From: Paracoccaceae bacterium
GTDB lineage: Bacteria > Pseudomonadota > Alphaproteobacteria > Rhodobacterales > Rhodobacteraceae
Reading direction: 5' to 3'
Assembly (NCBI GenBank): GCA_016938875.1
Contig: JAFGTV010000038.1
Span: 29,770 to 93,769 of the forward strand
Length of the DNA: 64,000 bases
The translations under genes were made by a program, and so were the position numbers. Positions 36,402-47,500 of the stretch are shown one piece after another. Within the stretch, counting starts at the first letter, position 1. Every line of letters begins with the position of its first letter. The notes beneath the pieces are model-generated. The model was given only the letters and a program-made list of their open reading frames with translations, did no database searches and was not told the origin of the DNA.

Positions 36402-39400
36402 CCCAGCTCTGCCAGACGCTCCAGCGCGGCGCGCAATTTGGCGGCCTCGTCGGTCTTGGCGGCGGCCAGGTCGCGGGTTTCCTCGACCACATCGTCGGGG
36501 GCGCTGTCGATGAACTTGGGGTTTTTCAGCCGCCCTTGCAGCCCGCCCAGTTCCTTTTCCAGCTTGGCCAACGCCTTGTCCAGGCGGGCCTTTTCCTCGA
36601 CCACGTCAATGATGCCGGCCAGCGGCAAGCCAAAGCTGCCGCCCTCGACCGCGATGGTGATGCAGCCCTTGGGCAGGGCGTCGACACCGGTCAGGCCGTC
36701 GATGCGGGCCAGGCGTTTGATCAGCGCCTCGTTGCGGGTCCAGGCGGCCTGACCGGCGCTGTCCAACTCGGTATAGAGCATCGGGATCTGCGCGCCGGCG
36801 GGCACGTGCATCTGCGCGCGGGCCGAGCGGATTTCCTCGATCAGGGAGATCACCCAGTTCATCTCGCGGTCGGCCCCGGCGTCGATCAGTTCGGCGCCGT
36901 AGCTGGGCCAATCGGCATGGATCAGCATCTTGGGCCGCTCGCCCAGGGTGGCCCACAACTCTTCGGTGATAAAGGGCATGATCGGGTGCAGCAGGATCAG
37001 GCACTGGTCCAGAACCCAGGCCATGGTGGCGCGGGTTTCGGCCTGTTCCCCGGGCGTGCCGTCCAGCAAGAGGGGCTTGGAAAACTCGACATACCAATCG
37101 CAGACCTTGCCCCAGACAAAGGCATAAAGCGCGTTGGCCGCGTCGTTGAACCGATAGGCGGCCAGGGCGGCATCGACCTCTTCGCGGACGCGGGCGACCT
37201 CGCCGATGATCCAGCGGTTGACGGTCTGGCTGGCATCGGGGATCGCGCGGACCTGTGTCGGGTTTTCCTGTGAAAAGACCCCGTTCATTTCGGCAAAGCG
37301 CGCGGCATTCCACAGCTTGGTGCCAAAGTTGCGATAGCCCGCGATACGTTGCGTGCTGAGTTTCAGGTCGCGGCCCATCGCGGCCATGGCGGTCAGGGTA
37401 AAGCGCACCGCGTCCGCGCCGTATTCGTCGATCAGTTCCAGCGGGTCCAGCACGTTGCCCAAGCTCTTGGACATCTTCTTGCCCTTCTCGTCGCGCACCA
37501 GGGCGTGGACATAGACGGTGTGGAACGGGATCTGGTCGACCACGGCCAGTTGCATCATCATCATCCGGGCGACCCAGAAGAAGATGATGTCAAAGCCGGT
37601 GATCAGCACATCGGTGGGGAAGTATTTTTTCAGTTCCTCGGTGTCCTCGGGCCAGCCCAGCGTGCCGATGGGCCACAGGCCGGAGGAGAACCAGGTATCG
37701 AGGACGTCGGGGTCGCGCCAGAGATGGATCAGCCGTCCGTCATGCCCCGCGTCGAACCCCGCCGCATCGGAGAGCGTCGAGGCATGGTCGGCGCTGTCGG
37801 CCTGCTCGCGCGCCAGCGTGCAATAGGCGCCCCGGTCGCCGTAGTATTTCCGGGCAAGCTCGCCGGCCTCCTCGAAGGTCGGAGCGCAGAAGGCGACGGG
37901 TTCGTGATAGGCCCAGACATCGCCTTCGCCACCTTCCTCGAAATTGAGATGCGTGACCTCCGGCCCATACCAAACCGGAATCTGGTGCCCCCACCACAGC
38001 TGGCGGCTGATGCACCACGGCTCGATATTCTCCAGCCAGTGGAAATAGACCTTTTCGTGCTGCTCGGGCAGGATCGTGGTGCGCCCGTCGCGCACCGCGT
38101 CGATGGCCGGGCCGACGATCTTTTCGGCATCGACGAACCACTGGTCGGTCAGCATCGGCTCGATCACCACCTTTGAGCGGTCGCCAAAGGGCTGCATGAT
38201 CGGTTTGGCCTCGACATGGGGGATGAGGTCGGGTTCGCCCTCTTCGCCGGCCTTGGGGTTGGGGACCATGACGGCCAGCCCCTCGGCGGTGATGTCGGCG
38301 ATCACCCTTTCGCGTGCCTCGAACCGGTCCAGCCCGCGATAGGCCTCGGGCACCAGGTTGATGGCCGTGGTGTCGAGAGAGGACGCGCTTTGGTGCCCCT
38401 CGGCGATGGCGCGGGCCAGGGCGGCCTCTTCGCCATAGGGTTTGCCGTCGGCGCGCATCCGCCCCTTGGTGTCCATCAGCGCGTAAAGCGGGATACCGTT
38501 GCGCAGCGCCACGCCGTAATCGTTGAAATCATGCGCCCCGGTGATCTTGACCGCGCCAGAGCCGAAATTCGGATCGGGATATTCGTCGGTGATGATCGGG
38601 ATCAGGCGGCGGTGTTGCTTGGGGCCGACCGGGATTTCGCACAGCTTGCCCACGATAGGCGCATAGCGTTCGTCCGAGGGGTGGACCGCCACCGCGCCAT
38701 CGCCCAGCATGGTTTCGGGGCGGGTCGTGGCGATCGAGATGTAATCGCGCTCTTCCTCAAGGACGACGTTTCCGTCCGCGTCCTTCTCGACATAGGTATA
38801 GGTCTCGCCCCCCGCCAGCGGGTATTTGAAGTGCCACATGTGGCCCGCGACCTCGATATTCTCGACCTCGAGGTCAGAGATCGCGGTTTCGAAATGCGGA
38901 TCCCAGTTCACCAGCCGCTTGCCGCGATAGATCAGGCCCTTGTTGTACATCTCGACAAAGACCTTGATGACGGCATCGTGGAAATTGCCGTCCTCGCCCG
39001 CAGGGGCGCCCGGGGCGCCGGACATGGTAAAGGCATTGCGCGACCAGTCGCAGGATGCGCCCAGGCGTTTAAGCTGGTTGATGATGGTGCCGCCCGACTG
39101 CCCCTTCCATTCCCAGACCTTTTCCAGGAATTTCTCGCGCCCCAACGCGCGCCGTCCCGGCTGACCCTCGGCGGCCAGTTTGCGTTCCACGACCATCTGG
39201 GTGGCGATACCGGCATGGTCCTGACCCGGCTGCCACAGCGTGTCGAACCCGCGCATCCGGTGCCAGCGCACCAGGATGTCCTGCAGCGTGTTGTTGAAGG
39301 CGTGGCCCATATGCAGGCTGCCGGTCACGTTGGGGGGCGGGATCATGATGCAAAAGGTTTCCGCGCGTGACGCATTGGCGCCGGCGGTAAAGCAGCCGGC

Positions 39401-39466
39401 CTTTTCCCAGGCCTCATAGAGGCGGGCCTCGGCCTCGGCGGCGTTGAAGGTCTTTTCCATCGGCAT
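36398..39466 (-). CDS. valS: Valine-tRNA ligase
   Basis: Class I synthetase, 1,022 aa, charging tRNA-Val and editing threonine. HIGH-type HMGH at 52-55 in [17 protein letters not shown] and KMSKS near residue 663 in [20 protein letters not shown]. The CP1 editing domain lies between them, with the anticodon-binding domain and a C-terminal coiled coil ([20 protein letters not shown]) at the end. Start ATG 39466 ([20 protein letters not shown]); the frame continues upstream but without family sequence. The stop shares CTAG with the MFS gene. Confidence 0.97.
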   Translation of the reverse strand: MPMEKTFNAAEAEARLYEAWEKAGCFTAGANASRAETFCIMIPPPNVTGSLHMGHAFNNTLQDILVRWHRMRGFDTLWQPGQDHAGIATQMVVERKLAAEGQPGRRALGREKFLEKVWEWKGQSGGTIINQLKRLGASCDWSRNAFTMSGAPGAPAGEDGNFHDAVIKVFVEMYNKGLIYRGKRLVNWDPHFETAISDLEVENIEVAGHMWHFKYPLAGGETYTYVEKDADGNVVLEEERDYISIATTRPETMLGDGAVAVHPSDERYAPIVGKLCEIPVGPKQHRRLIPIITDEYPDPNFGSGAVKITGAHDFNDYGVALRNGIPLYALMDTKGRMRADGKPYGEEAALARAIAEGHQSASSLDTTAINLVPEAYRGLDRFEARERVIADITAEGLAVMVPNPKAGEEGEPDLIPHVEAKPIMQPFGDRSKVVIEPMLTDQWFVDAEKIVGPAIDAVRDGRTTILPEQHEKVYFHWLENIEPWCISRQLWWGHQIPVWYGPEVTHLNFEEGGEGDVWAYHEPVAFCAPTFEEAGELARKYYGDRGAYCTLAREQADSADHASTLSDAAGFDAGHDGRLIHLWRDPDVLDTWFSSGLWPIGTLGWPEDTEELKKYFPTDVLITGFDIIFFWVARMMMMQLAVVDQIPFHTVYVHALVRDEKGKKMSKSLGNVLDPLELIDEYGADAVRFTLTAMAAMGRDLKLSTQRIAGYRNFGTKLWNAARFAEMNGVFSQENPTQVRAIPDASQTVNRWIIGEVARVREEVDAALAAYRFNDAANALYAFVWGKVCDWYVEFSKPLLLDGTPGEQAETRATMAWVLDQCLILLHPIMPFITEELWATLGERPKMLIHADWPSYGAELIDAGADREMNWVISLIEEIRSARAQMHVPAGAQIPMLYTELDSAGQAAWTRNEALIKRLARIDGLTGVDALPKGCITIAVEGGSFGLPLAGIIDVVEEKARLDKALAKLEKELGGLQGRLKNPKFIDSAPDDVVEETRDLAAAKTDEAAKLRAALERLAELG

Positions 39467-39812
39467 CGCGGGGTTCCTTGCATCGAATGCGGGCTTGGCC
39501 GCTGATCTAGCGAAACGCGCGGCCAAGGCCAACCCCCACCGGCGGGGCAGGTGCCGCGGGGCCAGGTCGCGGGGGGAGGAAGGGAAAGACGACATGCGCA
39601 GCCACAGGCCCGTCGCGGCAAAGGGTACGGGATAGGCCCGGTCCGGGGGCGGACGCCATGCCCGCCCCCTGCGCGATTGCCGGGGCTGATCCGTGCCCGG
39701 GGATGTGGCGCGGCGCGCGAATCGTTTTGGCATGGCGACGGCGGGGCAGGGCGATTGGGCGCGGCCCCGTTATGGGACCGGGGGCGTCGAGGGCTGCGCC
39801 GAAGAACCGGGA
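39467..39812. other. 346-base gene-free gap between valS and the PaaI gene
   Basis: No supported gene. Short frames on both strands lack ribosome sites and protein-like composition. A GC hairpin GGGGGCGG (39645-39652) / CCGCCCCC (39662-39669) is present, without T-run. The valS promoter should lie in the left part; no convincing -35/-10 pair was found. Confidence 0.6.
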
Positions 39813-40286
39813 TCACCCGTCCGCGGGCAGAACGATGCAGGTGGTCGAGCCGGTGGCGTAAAGCTTGCCGTCGCTTACCCCGTTGATCTCACCCGACGCG
39901 ACGCCGGTACGCCGGCCGCCATGCTGAACGCGGCCCACGGCCTCGACCTCTTGGCCGGGGCGCACGACGCGGGTGATGTTGATCTTGTATTCCAGCGTGG
40001 CGTGATTGGCCCCGGCGGGCACCGTGGTCATCACCGCGCAGCCCATCGCCGCATCCAGCAGCGTGCCATACCACCCGCCGTGGATCGTGCCGGTGGCATT
40101 TCCATGCTCGGCCCCCGGTATGGCGCGAAACACCACGTGACCGGGCGCGACCCGCAGCAGGGTGATCCCCATCAGGCCCCAGATCGGCGGTGCGGCGATT
40201 TCACCGGCCAGCGTGGCATGCAGATAGTCCAGCCCCGACAGGGCGATCAGCCGCGCGCGGTCAAAGGGCAGGGCGGTGCCGGTCAT
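39813..40286 (-). CDS. PaaI/YdiI-type hotdog thioesterase
   Basis: 157 aa acyl-CoA thioesterase-like protein with the hotdog fold. The 4HBT signature is GNATGTIHGGWYGTLLDAAM, where HGG and the acidic residue on the long helix form the active site; ATLEYKINITRVVRPGQEVE is the dimer-forming strand region. The gene lies 16 bases after metF and probably shares its message. Substrate not deducible. Confidence 0.87.
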   Translation of the reverse strand: MTGTALPFDRARLIALSGLDYLHATLAGEIAAPPIWGLMGITLLRVAPGHVVFRAIPGAEHGNATGTIHGGWYGTLLDAAMGCAVMTTVPAGANHATLEYKINITRVVRPGQEVEAVGRVQHGGRRTGVASGEINGVSDGKLYATGSTTCIVLPADG

Positions 40287-40302
40287 CGCCTGCCCGCTCT
40301 CA

Positions 40303-41172
40303 TCAGGCGACCTTTTCCAGGTGCCCTTCGGGCTGGACGCCCAGAGCGTGGCAGATGTCGCGGGTCAGGTGCGGTTTGTTGAGCGTGTAGAAATGGAAAT
40401 CCTGCACCCCGCCCTCCATCAGCTCGGTGCACAGCTCGGTCGCCATCGCCTTGCCCAGCAATTCCTCGCGCCCGTCGCGTTTGGCGGTCTCAAAGGCCTC
40501 GTCCACCCAGGCGGGAATATGCGCGCCGCAGCGCTGGGCGAACTTGCGCACCCCGGCCCATTTCTCGATCGGCAGGATGCCGGGAATGATCCGCGTCCCG
40601 TCTATTCCCTCTTTCTCGCAGGCGTCGCGGAACCGGAAGAAGGTCTCGGCCTCGAAAAAGAACTGGGTGATCGCGGAGGAGGCGCCCGCCTCGAACTTGC
40701 GCTTCAGCCAGCGCACGTCGTCGCCGGGGGCCTTTGCCTCGGGGTGGGGATCGGGATAGGCGCCGACGCGGATCTTGAATTTGCCGGTTTCGGCCAGGGC
40801 CGCGACCAGTTCGGCGGAATTGGCAAAGCCGTCGGGATGCGGGGTAAAGCCGCCTGCGCCCTTGGGCGGGTCGCCGCGCAGCGCCACGATCTCGGTCACG
40901 CCGGCCTTGGCATAGGCCTCGACGATTTCCATCGTTTCGGCGCGGCTGGCATCCACGCAGGTCAGGTGGGCGGCGACATTGACGCCGTAATGGTTGTGGA
41001 TCGTCTCGACCGCCTCGTGGGTCAGCTTGCGCGTGGTGCCGCCCGCGCCATAGGTGACCGACACGAAACCGGGTTTCAGCGGGGCCAGGGCCTGAACGGT
41101 CTCCCACAGCCGAAAGCTGCCCTCCAGCGATTGCGGCGGGAAGAACTCGAACGAGATGCGGGGGGCGGGCAT
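40303..41172 (-). CDS. metF: 5,10-Methylenetetrahydrofolate reductase
   Basis: FAD-dependent TIM-barrel enzyme giving 5-methyl-tetrahydrofolate for methionine synthesis; 289 aa. The N-terminal FEFFPPQSLEGSFRLWETVQ is the MTHFR signature; SVTYGAGGTTRKLTHEAVET, HLTCVDASRAETMEI, ALRGDPPKGAGGF and ASSAITQFFFEAETFFRF follow in family order. It is divergent from metR, and the gap holds a MetR-type TGAA-N5-TTCA site. The one-carbon use connects with thyX elsewhere in the window. Confidence 0.95.
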   Translation of the reverse strand: MPAPRISFEFFPPQSLEGSFRLWETVQALAPLKPGFVSVTYGAGGTTRKLTHEAVETIHNHYGVNVAAHLTCVDASRAETMEIVEAYAKAGVTEIVALRGDPPKGAGGFTPHPDGFANSAELVAALAETGKFKIRVGAYPDPHPEAKAPGDDVRWLKRKFEAGASSAITQFFFEAETFFRFRDACEKEGIDGTRIIPGILPIEKWAGVRKFAQRCGAHIPAWVDEAFETAKRDGREELLGKAMATELCTELMEGGVQDFHFYTLNKPHLTRDICHALGVQPEGHLEKVA

Positions 41173-41244
41173 GGCTGTCTCTCCGGGTGGGGCGGCCGTT
41201 CCGGGTGGGTCGGCGTTTCGGCACTTGTCGCACAGGATAATATG

Positions 41245-41257
41245 TGAAACAAATTCA
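41245..41257. promoter_or_regulatory. MetR box TGAA-N5-TTCA
   Basis: TGAAACAAATTCA matches the MetR consensus exactly and sits in the gap between the divergent metF and metR genes, 73 bases from the metF start and 35 from metR. A further imperfect repeat TTCAT-N10-ATGAA overlaps it. Activation of metF and autoregulation of metR by MetR with homocysteine is the known arrangement. Confidence 0.75.
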
Positions 41258-41291
41258 TACTTCTCAAGATGAATATGAAAATCGCGACATT

Positions 41292-42209
41292 ATGCATCTG
41301 GAATTGCGCCACCTTCGCACGATCAAGGCGATCCATGACAGTGGTGGGCTGGCGCGTGCGGCCGACCGGCTGAACATCACCCAATCGGCGCTGTCGCACC
41401 AGGTCAAGGGCCTGGAAGAGCAGGTCGGGATGGAACTGTTCGTGCGCCGTACCAAGCCGCTGAAACTGTCGCCCGCGGGTCTGCGGCTGTTGCGGGTGGC
41501 CGAACGGGTGCTGCCCGAGATCGCCGCGCTGCAAGAGGAATTCGAGGGGCTGAAATCCGGCAAGTCGGGGCGGCTGCATATCGCGTTGGAATGCCACGCC
41601 TGTTTCGACTGGCTGCTGCCGGTGCTGGAGGTGTTCCGCAAGGCCTGGCCCGAGGTCGATGTCGATATCCGCCCCGGCCTGTCCTTTGGCGCGTTGCCCG
41701 CCCTGGCGCGAGAGGAGGTGGATCTGGTCATCTCGTCGGACCCCGAGGGTCTGGCGGGCATCAGTTTCGCGCCGCTGTTCGACTACGAGCCGGTTTTCGT
41801 CTGCGCGGCGACCCATCCGCTGGCGGCCAAGCCCTTTGTCGAGGCGACCGATTTCCGCGACCAGACCTTGATCACCTATCCGGTGGACCGCACCCGCCTG
41901 GACGTGTTCACCGGCCTTTTGGGCCCCGCCCGGATCGAGCCGCGCGCGGTGCGTCCGGTCGAACTGACGGCGGTGATCCTGATGCTGGTGGCCTCGGGGC
42001 GGGGGGTGACGGTGCTGCCCGACTGGGTGGTGCGCGAGGCCCGCGCCAGCGCCGAGTTCGCGGTGCGCCCGCTGGGCCCCGACGGGCTGACCCGGCGCAT
42101 GTTCGCCGCCACCCGGGATGAGGATGCGGCCAAACCCTTCATGGCGCATTTCATCCGCCTGGCCCGCAACGAACCGGTCAAACTGCAACGCGCGGGCCTG
42201 CCCGGATAG
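41292..42209 (+). CDS. metR: LysR-family regulator MetR
   Basis: 305 aa LTTR; HTH at about 1-60 (MHLELRHLRTIKAIHDSGGL, ADRLNITQSALSHQVKGLEE), effector domain from about 90. The opening HLRTIKAIHDSGGLARAADR and ECHACFDWLLPVLEVFRKAW identify MetR, which responds to homocysteine. Start ATG 41292 gives the family length. It diverges from metF across a TGAA-N5-TTCA site. Confidence 0.9.
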   Translation: MHLELRHLRTIKAIHDSGGLARAADRLNITQSALSHQVKGLEEQVGMELFVRRTKPLKLSPAGLRLLRVAERVLPEIAALQEEFEGLKSGKSGRLHIALECHACFDWLLPVLEVFRKAWPEVDVDIRPGLSFGALPALAREEVDLVISSDPEGLAGISFAPLFDYEPVFVCAATHPLAAKPFVEATDFRDQTLITYPVDRTRLDVFTGLLGPARIEPRAVRPVELTAVILMLVASGRGVTVLPDWVVREARASAEFAVRPLGPDGLTRRMFAATRDEDAAKPFMAHFIRLARNEPVKLQRAGLPG

Positions 42210-42294
42210 CGGCCGCGCGCGCCGTCGGGCGTGCCTGCCCCCTTGGCAGCGCGCGTCCACCCGTGTATGGCGCCCACAACCAAGGAGACCGGAC

Positions 42295-43083
42295 ATGCAA
42301 GGCAGCGCAAACCTCAACATCATGATCAAGGCCGCGCGCAAGGCGGGCCGGTCGCTGGTCAAGGATTTCCGCGAGGTCGAGAACCTTCAGGTGTCGATGA
42401 AGGGGGCGGGCGATTTCGTGTCCCGCGCCGACATGGCGGCCGAAAAGATCCTGAAGGAAGAATTGCGCGGTGCGCGGCCCAACTATGGCTGGCTGGGCGA
42501 GGAAACCGGTGAAGAGCCGGGCGAGGATCCGACCCGTCGCTGGCTGGTCGATCCGCTGGACGGCACCACCAACTTTCTGCACGGGCTGCCCCATTGGGCG
42601 GTCTCCATCGGGTTGGAGCACAAGGGCGAGGTCGTCGCGGGCGTGGTCTTTGACGCGGCCAAGGACGAGATGTTCGTCGCCGAAAAGGGCGCCGGTGCGT
42701 GGATGAACGAAACCCGCCTGCGGGTGTCGGGCCGTTCGCGGATGATCGAGGCGATCTTTGCCACCGGCGTGCCCTTCGGGACCAAGCGCACGCTGCCCGC
42801 GACCTTGCAGGACCTGGGCCGGTTGATGCCGCAATGCGCGGGCGTGCGGCGCTGGGGCTCGGCGGCGCTGGACCTGGCCTATGTGGCCGCGGGCCGCTAC
42901 GACGGTTATTGGGAGCGCGAGCTGAATGCCTGGGATATCGCCGCGGGCCTCTTGCTGGTGCGCGAGGCCGGCGGCCTGGTCGGCCCGATCCGCGAGGGGC
43001 ACGACCCGTTGGAACACGGGGACATCCTGGCCGCCAACGAGGCGATTCACGATGCGTTTGCCAAGGTAATTCGTAACACCTGA
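42295..43083 (+). CDS. suhB: Inositol monophosphatase-family phosphatase (SuhB-like)
   Basis: 262 aa Mg-dependent phosphatase of the IMPase/SuhB family. Metal-site motifs: E69-E70 in WLGEETG, DPLDGTTNF (86-94) and a C-terminal WDIAAG. SuhB also acts as a partner of the transcription antitermination complex in E. coli. Start ATG 42295 with AAGGAGA upstream. It stands between metR and a small Flp-like gene; no operon partners evident. Confidence 0.92.
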   Translation: MQGSANLNIMIKAARKAGRSLVKDFREVENLQVSMKGAGDFVSRADMAAEKILKEELRGARPNYGWLGEETGEEPGEDPTRRWLVDPLDGTTNFLHGLPHWAVSIGLEHKGEVVAGVVFDAAKDEMFVAEKGAGAWMNETRLRVSGRSRMIEAIFATGVPFGTKRTLPATLQDLGRLMPQCAGVRRWGSAALDLAYVAAGRYDGYWERELNAWDIAAGLLLVREAGGLVGPIREGHDPLEHGDILAANEAIHDAFAKVIRNT

Positions 43084-43165
43084 GCGCCTTTGGGCCGCCT
43101 TTTTTCGGTCGGGTTTCTGCGGCACCCTTTTTGCCACTGACACTCGAACCAATAGGCTTGCGCCC

Positions 43166-43399
43166 ATGCCGCAGACGGCGAATCGTATTTTTTGTTCAGG
43201 CCCGAGGGCCGTTTTCCGGCAGTTCCTTGCGGATGACCGTGGCGCGATCACCGTCGACTGGGTTGTGCTGACGGCAACCGTCGTGGGCATCGGGATTGCG
43301 GTTTTCACATCCGTCAGCGCCGGGCTCTACACGTTGGGCGACGATGTGGGCGAGCATATCGCGGATGTCGAAGTCAGAGAGTTGGGCACGGTCAACTGA
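43166..43399 (+). CDS. Flp-pilin-like small membrane protein, 77 aa
   Basis: Basic N-terminus of about 25 residues followed by a pilin-type stretch: RGAITVDWVVLTATVVGIGI (25-44). In Flp pilins the cleavage site is G/A-x4-E before the hydrophobic helix; here G26-AITV-D31 places Asp at the +5 position instead of Glu. This is a Flp/TadE-like family, but no tad genes are near. Possibly a small prepilin-type or orphan membrane protein. Confidence 0.65.
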   Translation: MPQTANRIFCSGPRAVFRQFLADDRGAITVDWVVLTATVVGIGIAVFTSVSAGLYTLGDDVGEHIADVEVRELGTVN

Positions 43400-43408
43400 T
43401 CGCCCGGC

Positions 43409-43780
43409 CTATGTGCGGTTCTTGTCGCTGGGGTGGTTGACCCCGTCGCTCCAGGGCACATTGCCCAGATCGCGGGGGTTCACCCCGTCCAACGCGCCGA
43501 CATTCACGCCATATTCATTGGGGTTGGAACGACGGCGGTGGTGGGTATAGATCCCGCAGGTCGGGCAAAAGTAATGCTCGGCCACCCTGGTCCCCCATTG
43601 ATAAAGCGCCACGTGATCGGCCCCGCGCACAAACCGCAGCTTGTCCAGCGGCACCGAGGCCATGATCGCCCCGCGCCGCCTGCAATAGGAACAATCACAG
43701 CGCCGCGCCGAGGCCAGCCCCTGGGACAGCTCCACCTCCAGCACCACGGCGCCGCAATGACAGCTGAGCGTCTGGGTCAT
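43409..43780 (-). CDS. GFA (glutathione-dependent formaldehyde-activating) family protein
   Basis: 123 aa zinc protein of the GFA/CENP-V fold. Cysteine motifs: SCHCGAVVLEVELSQG, RRCDCSYCRRRGAI and FCPTCGIYTHHRR, the Zn ligands of this family. Some members catalyse S-hydroxymethylglutathione formation; most are uncharacterised. The start 43780 overlaps the rhomboid stop by 4 bases, so the two are translated together. Confidence 0.88.
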   Translation of the reverse strand: MTQTLSCHCGAVVLEVELSQGLASARRCDCSYCRRRGAIMASVPLDKLRFVRGADHVALYQWGTRVAEHYFCPTCGIYTHHRRRSNPNEYGVNVGALDGVNPRDLGNVPWSDGVNHPSDKNRT

Positions 43781-44520
43781 CGCCGCCGCCTGCGCACGGT
43801 CGGGATCGTGCTGGGACGATAGCGCATCTCGGGATGGGGCGGGTGGCCGTGGGTGCGCGCCCAATAGCCCGTGCCCCCCAGCCGCAGCCACAGTGGCAGC
43901 GTCATCGCGACCCCGGCCACAAAGCCCCCCGAATGCGCCCAATAGGCCACGCCGCCGTCGCCGGGGGCCGCCGAGGCGCCGGAAAACAGTTGCAGTGCGA
44001 ACCACACCCCCAGCATCAGCCAGGCCGGCACCGGGATCACCCGGAACACGATCACGATGATGAACAGGACATCCACCCGCGCCTTTGGAAACAGCAGCAG
44101 ATATCCCCCCATCACCCCCGCGATCGCCCCCGAGGCCCCGACCATCGGCACCATCGAGTCGGGGGCTATGCCATATTGCGCCAGCCCCGCCGCCAGGCCG
44201 CTGGCCAGGTAAAAGCCCAGGAATTTGAGGTGGCCGAACTCGTCCTCCAGGTTGTCGCCGAAGATCCACAAAAACAGCATGTTGCCCGCCAGGTGGATCG
44301 GCCCGCCATGCAGGAACATCGAGGTCAGCAGCCCGTGCATCTGGCTGCCATTGGAAATCTCGGCCGGGACCAGTGCCCAGGTCATGAAAAAGGCCTGCAC
44401 CGCCCGGGGATCGGAAAACAGCGGCCAATAGGCCAGGAACACGATCACGTTCGCCGCGATCAGTGCATAGGTGACATAGGGCGTCCGGGCGGACGGGTTG
44501 TGATCGCGCAGCGGAAACAT
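43777..44520 (-). CDS. Rhomboid intramembrane serine protease
   Basis: 247 aa, six predicted helices. The Ser-His dyad is S130 in VGASGAIAGVMGG and H196 in YWAHSGGFVAG; the HxxxN motif HLAGN is at 76-80. Rhomboids cleave membrane proteins within or near helices. Start ATG 44520 (MFPLRDHNPSARTPYVTYAL) fits. It lies 31 bases downstream of the putA stop region start side and is followed by GFA. Confidence 0.92.
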   Translation of the reverse strand: MFPLRDHNPSARTPYVTYALIAANVIVFLAYWPLFSDPRAVQAFFMTWALVPAEISNGSQMHGLLTSMFLHGGPIHLAGNMLFLWIFGDNLEDEFGHLKFLGFYLASGLAAGLAQYGIAPDSMVPMVGASGAIAGVMGGYLLLFPKARVDVLFIIVIVFRVIPVPAWLMLGVWFALQLFSGASAAPGDGGVAYWAHSGGFVAGVAMTLPLWLRLGGTGYWARTHGHPPHPEMRYRPSTIPTVRRRRR

Positions 44521-44551
44521 GGGGCAGAGGCTAGCCGCCGCGCGGGCCGGG

Positions 44552-47500
44552 TCAAGCGGAACCGACCTCGGCCAGCAATGCCGCGTTGCCGCCCGATGCG
44601 GTGGTGTCCACGCACAGGTGCCGCTCCAGCCGGGCATGGCCGGTGTCGGGCCAGCCGGTGATCAATGGCACGATCGGTCCGTCGCGCCGCGCCAGCGCGC
44701 GCCCGAGGGCCCGCCCGGTTTGGGCATCGCCCCACCACAGCACCCCGGAGAACCCGGCCAGCTGCGCCAACGCGTCAGCAAACAGGGTGCCGGGCACCTC
44801 GACCGCCGCGCCGCCCAGGGCGCGGATCGCCTCTGCCTGGGCGCGGGCGGCCTCTGGTCCGGGGCCAAGGCACAGAAGCGGTGCGCGCGGCAGCGACGAC
44901 AGCCGGTTGGATTCCCCCGTTGGGCCGGGCAGCACGCTGGTCGCGCGCCCCGGCGCCGGCGCGGCGGCCAGGGCCTGGGCCAGGGCGGCGGGATCGGCCT
45001 GACCCGTGGGGGCGGCGTCGGCCAAGGGCGCGGGCCAGGGCGCGGGCCGGGCGGCAAAGCGCGCCAGGTAATGCGGCCCGCCCGCCTTGGGCCCGGTGCC
45101 CGACAGCCCTTCGCCGCCAAAGGGCTGGCTGCCGACGATGGCGCCGATCTGGTTGCGGTTGACGTAAAGGTTGCCGACATGCAGCCGCTCGGACACATGC
45201 TGTACCCGGTCGTCGATGCGCGAATGCAGCCCAAAGGTCAGCCCATAGCCGCTGGCATTGATCGCGTCGATCACCCCGTCCAGTTCCTCGGCGCGGAAGG
45301 TCGCAACATGCAGGACGGGGCCGAAAACCTCGCGCGTCATCTGCGCGATACCCGAAACCCGGATCAAGGTGGGCGACAGGAAATGCCCGCCCCCGGGGGC
45401 GGCGCGGTCCCACATCACGCGGCCCGCGCGGCGGGCGGTCTCGCAATAGGCGGCGATCCCGGCATGGGCCTCGGCGTCGATCAGCGGGCCGATATCGGTG
45501 GACAGATCCCACGGGTCGCCCATCCGCAACTCGGCCATCGCGCCGGTCAGCATCTGGATGAAATGCTCGGCGATGTTCTCTTGGACATAAAGGCAGCGCA
45601 GCGCGGAACAGCGTTGTCCGGCCGACTGAAACGCCGAGGCCAGGATATCGGCGACCGCCTGTTCCGGCAGGGCGGTGCTGTCCACGATCATCGCGTTCAG
45701 CCCGCCGGTTTCGGCAATCAGCGGCGTGCCCGGCACCATGTGATCGGCCATGGCGCGCGCGATGATCCGCGCGGTCTCGGTCGAGCCGGTAAAGGCCACG
45801 CCGTTGATCTTGGGGGCAGCACTCAGCGCCGCGCCCACCGTCGTCCCGTCCCCGGGCAGCAGTTGCAATACCTCGCGCGGCACGCCCGCGCGGTGCAACA
45901 GCCGCACCGCCAGATCCGCGATCAGCGGGGTTTGCTCGGCCGGTTTGGCCAGCACGCCGTTGCCGGCCGCCAGCGCGGCCGCGATCTGCCCGGTAAAGAT
46001 CGCCAGCGGAAAGTTCCACGGCGAGATACAGGCAAACACCCCGCGCGGGGCCGCGTCCAGCGTTTCGGCCTGACCGGCATAGTAGCGCAGGAAATCCACC
46101 GCCTCGCGCAACTCGCCCAGCGCATCGGCCAGGGTCTTGCCCGCCTCGCGGGTGAGGATCGCAAAGACCTGTGCGAACTCTGCCTCGTAAAGGTCAGAGG
46201 CCCGGCGCAGGATCGCGGCGCGCGCGGCGGCGGGGGCGTCCCAGGGGCGCGCGGATGACAGGGCGGTGTCCACATCCGCGGTAGAGGCTGGGCGCACCGT
46301 GCCCACCACGTCGCCCGGATCGGCGGGGTTGGCGCGTGGTTGCGCCGCCTCGGGCCGGGCTGTGCCCGCGATCAGCGGGGCGGCGGCAAAGCGCGCGGCG
46401 CGGTAGGGCGCGCGGGCCTGCTCGATCTCGGCCAGGTGGGGCCGGTGGGTCAGATCCCAGCCCCGCGAATTGCGCCGCGCGGGCCCGAACAGGGCGGGCG
46501 CGCGCCGGATCGCGGGGTGTTCGGGGGCGTCCAGATGGGCCGCGACCTCGGCCAGGGGGTCGGTGGCGACCTCTTCGGGGGGCACATCCTGGTCCACGAT
46601 CTGGTTGACGAACGAACTGTTGGCGCCGTTTTCCAGCAAGCGGCGCACCAGATAGGCCAGCAGGTCGCGATGCGCGCCGACGGGGGCGTAGATCCGGCAG
46701 CGCGTGCCGTTCGATCGCGCCATGATCAGATCATGCAGTGCCTCGCCCATCCCGTGCAGGCGCTGGAATTCATAGGTCTCGGGATCGGCGCCCATATCCA
46801 GGATCGCGGCGACGGAATGCGCGTTATGCGTGGCGAATTGCGGATAGATGCGGTCGGTCATGCCCAGCATCTTGCGCGCGTTGGCGATATAGCTGACATC
46901 GGTCGCGGCCTTGCGGGTAAAGACCGGAAAGCCGTCCACCCCCGCGACCTGGGCACGCTTGATCTCGGTGTCCCAATAGGCGCCCTTGACCAGCCGCACC
47001 ATCAAGCGGCGATCATGGCGCACCGCCAGCGCATAAAGCCAGTCCAGCACCGGCCCCGCACGTTGGCCATAGGCCTGCACCACCACGCCGAACCCGTCCC
47101 ATCCCGCCAGGCGCGGATCGGCCAGCACCGCCTCGATCACATCGAGCGACAGATCCAGCCGGTCGGCCTCTTCGGCATCGACGTTCAGGCCCATCCCCGC
47201 CGCGCGCGCCTGCAACGCCAGCTGCAACAGCCGCGGCGCCAGTTCGCTCATCACCCGGTCGCGCTGGGCCACCTCATAGCGCGGATGCAGCGCCGACAGC
47301 TTGATCGAGATGCCGGGATTGGCGCGCACGTTGTCGCGTGTCGCGGCCACCGAAATCCGCGCGATGGCGTCGGCATAGGCGTCCAGATAGAGCCCGGCGT
47401 CCGCTTCGCTGCGCGCGGCCTCGCCCAGCATGTCGTAGGAATAGGTATAGCCGCGCGCCTCCATCCCGGCGGCGCGCTCCATGGCGGCCTCGATCGTTTC

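Noticed and set aside
35426..37273. 615-codon plus-strand frame covering the MFS gene end and valS end
   Set aside because: Glycine/arginine-rich translation in the wrong frame of two conserved genes.
44519..46258. 579-codon plus-strand frame opposite putA
   Set aside because: Shadow frame; putA carries both enzyme domains with catalytic Cys805.
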